64,000 nucleotides of DNA, from the NCBI GenBank assembly GCA_013399875.1, contig VXAZ01007605.1, positions 296,217-360,216 of the forward strand, written 5' to 3'. Positions 23,013-33,480 of this stretch are shown in pieces. Both the position numbers and the translations under genes were made by a program. Under the pieces are notes generated by a model that worked only from the letters and a program-made list of their open reading frames with translations, searched no databases and was not told where the DNA came from. Position 1 is the first letter of the stretch; each line of letters opens with the position of its first letter. This DNA comes from Gymnorhina tibicen (lineage: Eukaryota > Chordata > Aves > Passeriformes > Artamidae).

Positions 23013-23066
23013 GATCGGGATCTGAATCCGGTCCCTGGATCTGGATCCGGTTCCCGGCTCCCGATC
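23013..23066. repeat. 8-bp inverted repeat
   Basis: GATCGGGA (23013-23020) and TCCCGATC (23059-23066) flank GATC-rich sequence with repeated GGATCCGG-like words. It lies between a CR1 copy and the CpG-rich patch. Confidence 0.5.
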
Positions 23067-23194
23067 GTTTATTCAAAGGAAGGAGCTGCCTTTGTGCGCT
23101 TCTTCGCGGAACATTTCCTTACATGGCAGTTCTCTCCAAGGGCCTATCCCACGGCTCCACATCACACGGCACCTTCCAATGTCCTTCCGTGGGG

Positions 23195-23930
23195 CGATCC
23201 AGCTCTGCCCACGCCCTGGAGCTCCGGGCGGGCCCTGCTGCGTGGCACCGCCTGCCCCGGCCCCGTGCCCCCACGTGCTTCTCCTTCCGCACGATCCTTT
23301 CCCCCTTCTCGAGCAGAAAACCCAGAGAAAACCCCTGGAAAACGGGATAATCCCGGTGAGCGCCGGGCTCCGGGGGGGTTTCTCTGTGCGAGGCTCATCC
23401 CCTGCCCAGGCTGGGCTCGGTGTCCCTTGAGCCGCTCCGGCTCCCCGAGGAAGGACGAGGAATCCATCCACGGGAGAGAACAGCCAGGGAGAACAGGTCC
23501 TGGGAAGGGCTCTGGGGAGAGGGATCCGCAGGGATGGGAGGTGCCAGGCTCGCCCTGGGTGCTGCCCAGGTGGGGCCATCAGGGCTCGGGCGCAGCTGGA
23601 GGGGATCAGGGGGTGCGGGAGCCCCGCCCCTCCCGTGGTCCCCCCTGGGACCGAGCCCACCCAGAGGCGCTGGCGCCCACCCGGGGAGAGCCCCCGGGGA
23701 AGGCGCTGCCCGCGGCTCCCTCGTTTGTGAGTTTTTAGGGACAGTTAGGGAATTCGAGGATGGTTTCCCCTCTTCCCGGGGGGCTGCAGAAGTCTCGGCG
23801 ACCCCGTGGATTTTGGGGATAGGGCGCCGTGGAAATTTTGTCGCCTCTTTTGGAACCCCGGGCGTTTCCCAGCGCCGTCCGTCCCTTGGCGAGCAGCGGC
23901 CCCGGAGCTCGGCAGGTCAGTGAGGTCTCT
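23195..23930. promoter_or_regulatory. CpG-rich patch (candidate CpG island)
   Basis: Several hundred bases of high GC and frequent CpG, with open frames over 150 codons in several frames on both strands, as expected when AT-rich stop codons are rare. A good donor-like TTT/GTGAGT occurs at about 23727. The region could be a promoter or first exon of an unseen gene on either strand. No reading frame is favoured. Confidence 0.4.
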
Positions 23931-26900
23931 GTCCCCTCCCTGAGGTCTCTGTCCCCTCTGTGTCCCCAGAGTGCCTCTGCTGGAGTTGAATGGATCGGGA
24001 TTTCCCGGGATGTGCGGGAGGGAGGCTGGGCTGTGCCTTGGGCTCGGTTGTGCTCCCGCTTGGAGTTAGGAGAGGTCGGAGCTGTCTGGGATGCAAAGCT
24101 CGTCCTGTTCCTTCCCCTCTCCTTGGAGCAGGGTTTGGAGCCAGCCCCTCAGCCCTGGGGCTGGGAATGCTCAGGATATGGAAACCATTCCCTGCTTGGG
24201 TCTGTTTTCCTTTCCTTTTCTCCCAGACCTCATCCCTGTTGCTCCTGCGCTCCACTGGCACCCAAAGGTATGGCTGTTATTTCCCCTAATCCCCTTTTTC
24301 ATCGATTTTAGGTGTTGGCAGGTGGCTGTAATGAATATTTGGCTTTTATTGGGCTGGATTTTGCTGTTTTCCTCTTTTATTCTTCTCTTTGTGTCCCGTG
24401 AGCTCAGCCTGAGCAGCATCCCTGAAATCTGAATTTTGGGGTGTCTCTGCTATTCCTCTGCTTCCCTTTGGAAAGACACGACTTTCTACCACTAAAAATC
24501 CTCTTTTTTTTAATTTTTTTTTTTATTTTATTGTTGTTGCAACAAAAAACCGAGTTCAAACCGTTCCTGCTCTCTGGACACGGATGGGTTTGGTTGGTTG
24601 GGTTTGGGTGGATGCCTCCCCTCCACGCTGGAATTTTTGGGGGGAGCAGGAGCGGCCCCATCCCAGGGTCTGCCGCCGTGACCTGCCCTGCTCCAGCTTT
24701 CCCTGCTCCTCACATGTGGGAAAGGGGAACAAAAGGGCTTTGTGTTCCCCCCGGAGAGAAGTCCTTGTGAATTGAGGAGGAAAAGCAGCGGCTGGGGCTG
24801 AGCCAAAATCTTGGGAAGCCGCCTGCGAGATTTTCGTGGATTTAACGGGCTTTGGAGGCGATGCTGGGATGGTTTTCATCCCTTTTGTTTGAAAGTCGCT
24901 TTTGCTTTCCTTCCCCAGCTGAGCGTCCTCTGCTCCCAGCTGGAATCACTTGGGCTCATCAGCGCCCGGCCCCGCCCAGCCAATTAAGTAATTAACCCTG
25001 GGCTGCGCAGGTGCCGCCGCTTTGGGGCTAATTAGGGGGAAAACGGCCACGTGCCTTCCCGGGGATCCCTTCCAGGCTGTCCCGGATCTGGGATTCCTGT
25101 TCCGAAGGGAATGGTCATAAATGGAAGGGAAAGAGGAGGAGAGCGGGGTGTGGAGCCCCAAATCCGTGCTCGGAGTTTGTCTGTCCCGGTTTTCTCCCGG
25201 GCAGGAGGGCACAGGCGTGCCCCGATCCTGCTTCCCTGGGTGTCTCCTGGATCGAGGTCTGATTCCATCCGCAGACCTCTCCCAGATAAATCCATCCTGC
25301 CCGACTGGCAGTGGAATATTGGATACCTGGAGAGCTTTAAAGTTCCTTTAGGTGTCCACAGGGTCTGAATATTTCTAGGATTAGAGAGCAGCTGGGCTTT
25401 TAAAATTTCTTTTTAATTTTTTTTCCTTTGTTTGAGAGCCTCTGATTCAGCTGTGGGCTTGCCTTCACCTGTCAGGTGTTTGAGGAGCTTCAAAAAACCG
25501 GGTTTAGGGTTCCTGGAATTTTTGGCTGCACTCTTGAACCTCTGCAGCAAGCGCTCGTAAAAGGGAGGGTTTTCCTAGGGAAAAAAATCTGTTTTCTCAG
25601 GAATTGCTTTCCTGTTCCTGCAGGGGCTGCTGGTGCTAGGAGGGGGAGCTGGGAAGAGGGCACTGGTTTGGGAATTAGCGCTGCAGGGAACTGGGATGGG
25701 ATGGGGAGCTGCTGGTTTTTGTGGGAGCCGTGGAAAGGGGAAGCAGGAGCTGGTGCCTCGATGGTTGGAACCTGCTTTGGGAAGTGGGAATGGCTGGGTT
25801 GGTTTGTTTTCCGCACTGGAAAATTCTGCTTCTTAATCCCAGGGCACCCGTTTCCTTCCAACTTTACTTTCCTTCCCTGGAAGGGAAAAAAGTAAAAATG
25901 CCGTGCTTGGTGAAGGATTTTGCTGCTGGAGAGGGGCCAGGCCTGGCTGGAGCAGAGATTTGGGAATGCTGTCCCTGAGGGAGGGGCGGTGTCACTGCTC
26001 ACGGTGGCATCCCTGGGTTGGGTGTTCTGGAGCGAAATGGAGTCCAGGATTGTGCCCCATCCTTGTCCGGGAGGGTGCAGTGCCGTCACTGGAACCTGGA
26101 AAGTGAATTTATTGATCCTTGGAGTGCTTGGGGGTCTCAGGGAGAGGAGTGGAAGTGGGGAGCTAGGAGCTGGAAGGATGGGCTGGAGCAGGACCTGGCT
26201 GATCCCATGTGGATCCAAGTCCTGGCAGCTTTTCCAAAAGGCTGCCGAGCTCCATTTCTCCCTGCTGAGACCAAATTTTCCGTGGGATGTGCAGGAAGAG
26301 TCCCCACAAGCCCGGGGTGGTGCTCAGGGTGGGCACTGCCAGGGATGCAGGAGCAGCACAGCTGCAGCACAGCTGGCTCAGCATCCTGGGCTCGGGGCAG
26401 GGGGGGAATGTGGAAATAAATGGATTTTATTTGGGATCAGGTTGCAGCAGAGCCCTGACAAATGAACATCCCATTTTCCCCAAATGGGGGAACCCAATCC
26501 TGGAGGTATCAGTGCATCTTTTAATGGCCTTGCTCTGGGAAACACAAGGATTCTGTTGAAATGGGATTTTAATGGTTCCTCCTTTTTCCCTGCTGCTCCC
26601 TGCAAAGCCTTTTGAGCTGGGAAGGAGGCAGGGGATGGTTGGAATGCTGCTGCTTTGTGGGCAGCCCAGTTAAAATCTTAATTACCCCGGTTATCAGTCA
26701 GTACAAGGCTCTCCATGAGAAAAGGGGGTTTTCATTTCTGTTTGTTAGACAGCAAACCTGAAAAGCATCACTTGATACCATAACTGTGCTCCGTTCACCC
26801 GGCTCCGCCATTCCAACAAAAAAATAGGGAGTTTGGTGCTCCCTTTAATGCCAAGAACTACAGAAAAGGTCATTTGAAGTTTTACTGGCTCGTTAATTCA

Positions 26901-27305
26901 AGCTGCTCGCTCAAAGTGCATCTTTCCCGTGCCTAAAAAATGTGCTTTGTTTGGGTTTGGAGATAAACGGCTCATCCGGGGAGACTGTGGGCTCTGGAGG
27001 AGATCCTGGAGCAGAGAAGTGTGTCGTAAATCCAGGAAAACGGGCATGGAACGATGCGAATGGGAGAAGTTTGCTAAATGCGGGGTGGGAATGTGGATGC
27101 AGCCACTGGATCCTTGGTTTTGGAGGGCAGGGAGGGGCTGGGGGTGCATTTCTCCTTCGGGATTTGTTTCCTTGCTCACATGAGGTGAAACTTCCCCTCA
27201 GTTGGGCTCTGCTCCCAGGGAACGAAGGGCAGGACAAGAGGACCCTGCTCCGAGTTGTGCCAGGGGAGGTGTAGGTTGGATTTTGGGATAAATCCTTGCC
27301 CAGGA
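23931..27305. other. Unique stretch, possible conserved non-coding parts
   Basis: No gene or CR1 is recognised. A T-rich run lies near 24505-24535. At 24981-25034 there are several TAATTA/CAATTAA homeodomain-type words in otherwise GC-rich sequence. The segment at 26690-26940 is AT-balanced, non-repetitive and different in texture from its surroundings. Confidence 0.4.
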
Positions 27306-27375
27306 GGGTTGGCCAGGCTGGCACAGCTGCCCAGGGCAGCGGTGGGGTTCCCGTTCCTGGAGGGATTTAAAAGCC
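27306..27375 (+). mobile_element. Possible decayed CR1 fragment
   Basis: GGCTGGCACAGCTGCCCAGG, GCGGTGGGGTTCCC and TTCCTGGAGGGATTTAAAA match the sense CR1 pattern 'cacaggctgcccag ... ccctggaggt.ttcaaa'. It is short and diverged, with no tail, so this call is tentative. Confidence 0.5.
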
Positions 27376-29325
27376 ACGCTGGAATAGCGGGATTCACAGG
27401 TTTACACTCCCGGCTGCCATAGAATTGGTAAAATCGGGGAATAATGTCCTCCTCTTCCCTCCCCATCCCCACTTTCCTGCCCTTGCCTGCCCCAGGTCTC
27501 GCAGGTGCTGTGGCACAAACAGGACCTCCCCAGGGTCCAAACCTGCATCTTCCCAAATCCGTCCCAAAACCCCCTGGCCCTGGGAGAGAGAGGAGGGCGG
27601 GAAGCTGCATGGGGATGGATCCCAGTTTTGCAAGGTGAAGCTGCAGGGAGAGAGGACAGGTTATCCTGGAATTCTTTTGTCTTTAGAGAGGCTAAAATTC
27701 AGGAATTGCCTTTAGAATCAGAGGGGTTTATATCCCTGTGGAAAACAGGTAACTCATCCCTGGGGCTGGAGAGCTCCAAACCCTTCCTGGCTCTGGAATC
27801 CCTCATGCTGGGAGCCCCACCTGTGCCTCGGAATGGGAATGGTGGTGGAAGGAAAGTTATAAATGCCCAGAAGATAAAATCTGTGCTTTATACAAACCCG
27901 GCGTGGTTGAGTTCCATGCAGGAATGAAAACAAGACCTCAGAGGCCGAGGGTTTGTTCCTTTGGTGTTGGGATTTTTCCCTTTTTTTGAATGGAATGGAG
28001 TCAAAACATGAGGTTTTTGGATAGGAAAGGCTCCCCCTCCCACCACTCTGCCTCCCTTCATCCTTCTGGAGGCAGCCAAAGGATCACGCTGGACCTGGGA
28101 TTCTGTTCCACCAAATATTGTCGGAATTAATCCCAGTCCCTGTGGATGGTTTGGGCAGAAAGCATCAAGTTCCTTCCATGCAGCCAGGAAGAACCATGTC
28201 CTGAGCCCTAATCCCAAAAAAACCTGGGATGAAAAGCTTCTCTTCCAGCCAGCAAGGATGGTCCTGCTTAAATTGAGTGCCACGGAAACCTCCCCGTGCC
28301 CGATTCCCTGTTTTAAATAGGGATGGTGCAAGCACAGCTGGTGGCTCCTGGGTCTGCAGCCACCCGTGGGCCCTGGAGGGGCTGGGATGTCCCCACCTGC
28401 AGGAGAGGACCCCTCTGGAGCTGGGAATGCCGGGTGGGAAGCGCTGGTACCAGGGATAATCCTGCTGTTCTGTTTTCCCTTTGGATAAGGGCACTGCCTT
28501 GTTTTTCCAAGCCCTTTCCAAGTGTAACTCTTGGCTCGTGGAGGCTTCGGGACAGGACGGAGCTGCAGGAGGTGGTGCCTGCCAGCTGCTCCATAAAAAC
28601 ACTGCCTTGATCCAAAATCCCTCCGGAAGCTCCCCCGGCTCATCCTGGCGTTCCCGGGGGATCACGCTGACCTAGATTCCGCTGGAGGGGTTGAGGTGGA
28701 GCCTCCACTACAACGTGGCTTTTATCTGTTCCCAGAGTGGATCCAGAGGGTGTGGAATGCGCAGGGAGCTTTGATCTCCTCGGAAAGGCCTCGTGGCCGG
28801 ACCTGCTGCCACGTGGTTGGGTTGTTTTTCCTAACCTCGCTCCCTGATCCTTTTGGAGGAGTTCAGGAGGAGCTTATCACCCAGCTAGGAATGGCTGGGA
28901 GAATCCAGGGATTTATCAGACACCTGGAATGCACTGGAGGCAGGAGCTGGAGCAAATACTTGCTGGGATGAGCAGCTTTCCCTCTTTGAAGTCCCCATGT
29001 GTTCAAGGCAGGCGTTTCTTGTCTGGATTGTTTTTGCCAGGGGGGGTGTAATGCCATGGGAAAGGCGTTTTCATGGAATTCCTGGAATAACATTTGACTG
29101 CAAGAGTCCCTGCTGTGAGTTTGCAGGAGGGGCTCTCTGGGAAGGAGCTGAGGGTTGGTGCTGCTCCACAGGCAGAACTCGTGCACTGGGAATTCTCCCA
29201 GTTCTTCCAGAGCCTTGGGGTGTTTGGATTCCTGAAGGTGCCACCTCCTCATCCTGAGCTGGGATGAACAATCGGGCATGGGACTCACTGTGGGCTCGAT
29301 CAGGGGATCCCCAGTGGCTGAGTTA
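27376..29325. other. Unique non-coding stretch
   Basis: Nothing recognised. A minus-strand frame at 27888-28643 is 251 codons but has no domain, no splice context and a shadow frame beside it, so I treat it as chance. Confidence 0.4.
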
Positions 29326-29880
29326 CGGAATGGATTGGATGTGAAGGGATCTCTGAAGGTCCTCAAGACCAACCCCTGCCATGAGGATTCCCATTTTTCC
29401 ACTGTCCCAGGCTGCTCCAAGCCCCGTCCAGCCTGGCCTTGGGCACTGCCAGGGATCCAGGGGCAGCCACAGCTGCTCTGGGCACCCTGTGCCAGGGCCT
29501 CCCCACCCTCACAGGGAGGAATTCCTTCCCAGTATCCCATCTATCCCTGCCCTCTGGCAGTGGGAAGCCATTCCCTGTGTCCTATCCCTCCATCCCTTGT
29601 CCTCAGTCCCTCTCCAGCTCTCCTGGAGCCCTTTTGGGCAGTGGAAGGGGCTCTGAGGTCTCCCCGGAGCCTTCCCTTCTCCGGGTGAACACCCCCAGCT
29701 CTCCCAGCCTGGCTCCAGAGCAGAGGGGCTCCAGCCCTGGCAGCAGCTCCGTGGCCTCCTCTGGACTTGCTCCAGCAGCTCCACATTGGAATTCCCAGAG
29801 CTGGAGCTCCTGTGGGGTCTCACCTGAGCAGAACGGAAGGGAAGAATCCCCTCTCTCATCTCCTGACCCCAATGCAGGAG
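29326..29880 (-). mobile_element. CR1, longest copy in window (about 550 bp)
   Basis: The plus strand runs from CGGAATGGATTGGATGTGAA through TGCTCCAAGCCCCGTCC, GCCAGGGATCCAGGGGCAGC, GTATCCCATCTATCCCTGCC, GTGGGAAGCCATTCCC, CTCTCCTGGAGCCC and CACCTGAGCAGAACGG. This is the reverse complement of a long CR1 3' portion that reaches back into the upstream 3' UTR or end of ORF2. Homology fades near 29870. The 332-codon open frame crossing it is an artefact of the element and its flank. Confidence 0.92.
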
Positions 29881-30660
29881 GATTCCCTGTGCTCACCTCC
29901 TGCAATCCCTGGTTGCCATCTCCCCTTCCCAGAAGGATTTTCCTCCCTGTCTGTATCCTGGACAACATCCAGACCAAGGGAGATGGGGTTGAAATCCCAG
30001 CTGTGCTCGGGATTGGCCCAGTTCAGGTGTTGTGGTGGCATCTGCACACCTGGCCTGGGCTTGGCTCAGTTCCTTCTGCAGCTCCAGGAAAAGATTCCCT
30101 GCTTTTGGTGTGCCACGTGTGCTGGCCCTGCCACGGGGTGGGAATCGTCTCGTGGAGCAGGAATATTTACACTCCAACCTTCCTCCTTTCGGGCGAAGGA
30201 CGGCCCGGGCCCGTTTCTCCAGCCTTGCTTTCATTAGTGCCGGGCTGCAGCTCATCAACCCCCATAAATATTTATATCCCAAGCATTCCTTGTGGGATTC
30301 CAAACCCTGGCCGTGATTTCACGGGATGCTTTGCGTTGTTTATTGTGCAACAGCTTTGCCGTGGGGGCTCTGACGGGGAATTCCCTGGTGGTCATCAGGG
30401 CCGGGGAAGGCCCATTCCCCTCTGGACGTGTTCCTGATCCTGCTCGGAGCTGCCCTTCCCTCGGCGTTCTCTCGGTGGGTGTGGAGCAAAGGCCGGTTGG
30501 GGATTCCCCCGTGGATGCTCGGAGTCCAAAGGATTTGCAGCTCTGCCAGCCCTGAGCGCTCAGAAATCAGGAGCTGTTTCCAAAAAATCATGGATTTGTA
30601 ATAAATGAAGGGACGGAGGGGGATTTTGGCTCGTTTCCCAAGAGCTGTGGTTCTGCGTGA
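29881..30660. other. Unique non-coding stretch
   Basis: No gene supported. At about 30230-30300 there is a short AT-rich segment with CATTCC and TGTGGG words (TEAD- and RUNX-like), for which any regulatory role is speculative. Confidence 0.35.
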
Positions 30661-30790
30661 GATCATGGAATGGGCTGGGCGGGAAGGGACCTCAAAGCTC
30701 CTCCAGTCCCACCCTGCCATGGGACACCTTCCACCATCCCAGGGTGCTCCAAGCCCCATCCGTCCTGGCCTGGAGCACTTCCAGGGATGT
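30661..30790 (-). mobile_element. CR1 3' end
   Basis: GATCATGGAATGGGCTGGGC, GGAAGGGACCTCAAAGCTCC, CTTCCACCATCCCAGGGTGC, TCCAAGCCCCATCCGTCCTG. This is a standard reverse-complement CR1 tail, truncated after TTCCAGGGATG. Confidence 0.9.
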
Positions 30791-30952
30791 GTCCCCTCGC
30801 TTCAGGGGCAGGAAAAGACAAGGTTGGCTCTAATGGATACGGATTTATTTGGATTTTAGTGGCATTTGGGTTTGGGGCCTTGTTCTTGCTGCTCTGATGA
30901 ACTTGGTTGGTTGTTAAGCCATCAGTGCCCATGGAGAATACTGGGATTGACA

Positions 30953-31025
30953 ATCATGGAATTATGGAATCATTTAGATTGGAAAAGACCTTTAAGATCA
31001 TGGAGAACAACCATACCCTGACATT
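30953..31025 (-). mobile_element. CR1 3' tip
   Basis: AATCATGGAATTATGGAATC, then AGATTGGAAAAGACCTTTAA and GATCATGGAGAACAACC. This is the TTGGAAAAGACC subfamily, cut to about 70 bp. It lies only about 160 bp from the preceding CR1 and is in the same orientation. Confidence 0.85.
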
Positions 31026-31634
31026 TTAGGTGTTTAACTTTTTAGGTGTTTAACTGTTTATTTTACTTTTTTTGACTGGGAAAATTGAAATAAAATGGTC
31101 TTTCCTGAAGATTTTTCCGGAGTTCTGGGGAGAAAATGGGATGTGTGGCCATTCCTAATGTTTGTATTCCCAAAAATCTCCCTGATTTGGTGCCTGAAGG
31201 AATCAGCTGATCAAGAACCTTGTTCATGTAACTTCCATATAATAGGATTCCTTCAAGACTCTTCCAGATTTTTCTTCCAAGCATTTTATTTGTTAGAATG
31301 AACTATTTTTGGAGAACAGAAGGAGGCATGATAATGATTATTAGTGATTATCTAATTATTTTATTATTGATTATTATTTATTATTAATTATGTTTGAATT
31401 ATTTATTATTAGGAGAAAGAAGTTCTCGGTGCAAAGAAAAACACAAACCCAAAGTCTCTACTACTTAATAAATAGTAGATATTTTACTTAATAAATAATT
31501 TTACTTAATTAATAAATCTGCTGAAGCATTGACAGCTTTAATGAGTTAATTATCTTTGTTTTATTCAATTAGAGAAGATCTTTATTTGAAATTTTAAAAG
31601 CGTGTTAATTTTCCTTCTCTTTTTTTTTTTCCAG
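31026..31634. other. AT-rich unique tract
   Basis: From about 31325 to 31634 the sequence is strongly AT-rich (TTATTATT, three TACTTAATAAAT-like words at 31462, 31486 and 31502), unlike the GC-rich surroundings. A 17-bp tandem duplication of TTTTTAGGTGTTTAAC lies at 31022-31055. The tract ends in a long polypyrimidine run leading to a CCAG acceptor at 31634. Confidence 0.6.
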
Positions 31635-31688
31635 GCAGGATTATTGACTGCACCCTGTGGGAATTCACCTCCTGAACACCTGCACCAG
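31635..31688 (+). other. Candidate 54-nt coding exon
   Basis: A near-ideal polypyrimidine tract ending in CCAG stands immediately before 31635, and ACCAG/GTACTG follows at 31688/31689. The 54 nt are open only in frame 1 and encode AGLLTAPCGNSPPEHLHQ; the other two frames hit stops. Length divisible by three and phase 0 at both ends fit a cassette exon. The donor lacks G at position +5, so it is mediocre. I do not recognise the peptide. A chance match is quite possible. Confidence 0.25.
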
Positions 31689-31858
31689 GTACTGAGTTTC
31701 TTTCATTCCATTTCTGTGCTGTTTTCCCACTGGATGCCACTTCCAGAGGTTTTCATGCTGGATTAGTTGTGCCGTGCTTGGATTTTGATTTTACTTTTGG
31801 AGGTCTGGGCTCCGTGATTTTGCCCACTGGCATCCCAGGTTTTAATTGCAGGAAGAGG

Positions 31859-32827
31859 TGATGGGGCCCTTGGAACCAGGGATATCGTGCAGAGTGAACT
31901 GAGATTCTTGGAAAACCTGGGATCTTTATTCCCGGTTTCTCCTGGAGCGCACGAGGAGGGCCTTTGGAAACGGGGATATTGTTGTGCAGAGTGACTCAAG
32001 GTGCATGGAGGCCTTGGAAAATCCAGGATCTCTATTCTGGAGCACATGGGGAGGGCCCTTGGAAACGGAGATATTGTTGTGCAGAGTGGATGGAGTGGTT
32101 CATGGAGGCCTTGGAAACCTGGGATCTTTATTCCCATGGGGAGGGCCCTTGGAAACGGAGATATTGTTGTGCAGAGTGGATGGAGTGGTTCATGGAGGCC
32201 TTGGAAAACCTGGGATCTTTATTCCCAGTTTCTCCTGGATTATGTGGTGAGGGCCCTTGGAGACGGGGATATTGCTGTGCAGAGTGAATGGAATGGAGGC
32301 CTTGGAAAATCCAGGACCTTTATTCCCAGTTGTTCCCAGAGCACGTGGCGAAGACCCTTGGAAACGGGGATATTGTCGCCCGGAGAGAAGCGAGTGGTTC
32401 ATGGAGACCTTGGAAAATCGAGGATCTTTATTCCTGGGTCGTGTGGGGAGGGCCCTTGGGAACAAGGACGGTGTTGTGCAGGGTGCACTGAGGCTCATGG
32501 AGGCCTTGGAAAAGCCGGGATCTCTATCCTGGGTCGTGTGGGGAGGGCCCTTGGGAACAGGGACGGTGTTGTGCAGAGCGCGCTGAGGCTCACGGAGGCC
32601 TTGGAAAAGCCGGGATCTCTATCCTGGGTCGTGTGGGGAGGGCCCTTGGGAACAGGGGCGGTGTTGTGCAGAGCGTGCTGAGGCTCATGGAGGCCTTGGA
32701 AAAGCTGGGATCTCTATCCTGGGTCGTGTGGGGAGGGCCCTTGGGAACAGAGATAGTGTTGTGCAGGGTGCACTGAGGCTCACGGAGGCCTTGGAAAAGC
32801 CGGGATCTCTATCCCGGAGCCCGCGGC
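31859..32827 (+). repeat. 95-bp minisatellite, ten units
   Basis: Units begin GGAGGGCCCTTGGRAAC and contain GTGTTGTGCAGAG, CATGGAGGCCTTGGAAAA and GGATCTCTATCC. Starts are near 31859, 31955, 32050, 32140, 32247, 32348, 32447, 32542, 32637 and 32732. The last four units are spaced exactly 95 bp and are nearly identical; earlier ones vary from 90 to 107 bp. This is the pattern of recent expansion at the right end. Because 95 is not a multiple of three, the 226-codon open frame through it cannot encode a regular peptide repeat. Confidence 0.95.
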
Positions 32828-33480
32828 GAGGGCCGGGCGAGCACCCGTCCGCCTCCGCCGCTCGGGCCGCGCTCTCCCCGTGCCTGCGTAACTCAATCCC
32901 CTTCCCAGCTGTTTCTGATCCCGGACGGAGCCTGTCGGGAGGAGCAGCCCCGCGTGTGACCCGGGCCGGCCCCGTGGCTCGGGTGGCCGCGGTCCTTCCG
33001 TGCTCCCGTGGGCCTGAGCCCCCCGCCCGTTTCATCGCCGGCGCCGCAGGGCCCGAGGCAAACTGGGGAGCGCTTCACCAATTTCTGGGATGGCTTTCAG
33101 ATGGGGTTTTATTGGTTTATGAATTGTTACCTCCGCTTCCTCTTCTGAGCGAGGTTGCAAAAGTGGGGAGGGAACCGAGGCCAACTCTCCCTCTGTCCCG
33201 ACACGGGAAAACCGATCCCATGTGTCGGCGCCGCTCCCGTCACGTGCTCGGGCTCATCTTCCGCGGATATTTTTCCACCCCGAACCCGCTGCTCTGCCTC
33301 GCTGGTGTTTTTCGCTCCTTTGTTTATTCCCCAGCCGCCGGGGATGAGCGCAGAATCCCGCTGGCAGGAACATTTGTGGGAAATCGCGTCACGTTGCACG
33401 TTTGCGCGAGGCCAAATCCACCAGAGAGCCCCCGGCGAGCGCTCGCGCGGCCGCGGAGCAGATTCCCTTCCCATTACTCA
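32815..33480. promoter_or_regulatory. CpG-rich patch (candidate CpG-island promoter)
   Basis: Sequence becomes very CpG-rich within the last partial minisatellite unit (CCGCGGCGAGGGCCGGGCGA at 32821) and stays so to about 33480, with CCGGGCCGGCC, GCCGGCGCCGC and GCGCTCGCGCGG words. Long open frames on both strands follow from the composition. It lies upstream, on the plus strand, of the candidate exons at 34.4-42.1 kb, which makes a promoter role reasonable but unproven. Confidence 0.45.

Noticed and set aside
29439..30437. 332-codon plus-strand open frame
   Set aside because: Its first part is antisense CR1 3'-UTR sequence and the rest is unrecognised. CR1 tails are non-coding.
32001..32681. 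226-codon plus-strand open frame
   Set aside because: It lies wholly inside the 95-bp minisatellite. The period is not a multiple of three, so the frame is accidental.
31859..32827. CRISPR-like array
   Set aside because: Whole units are repeated with no unique spacers, and the context is a vertebrate genome.
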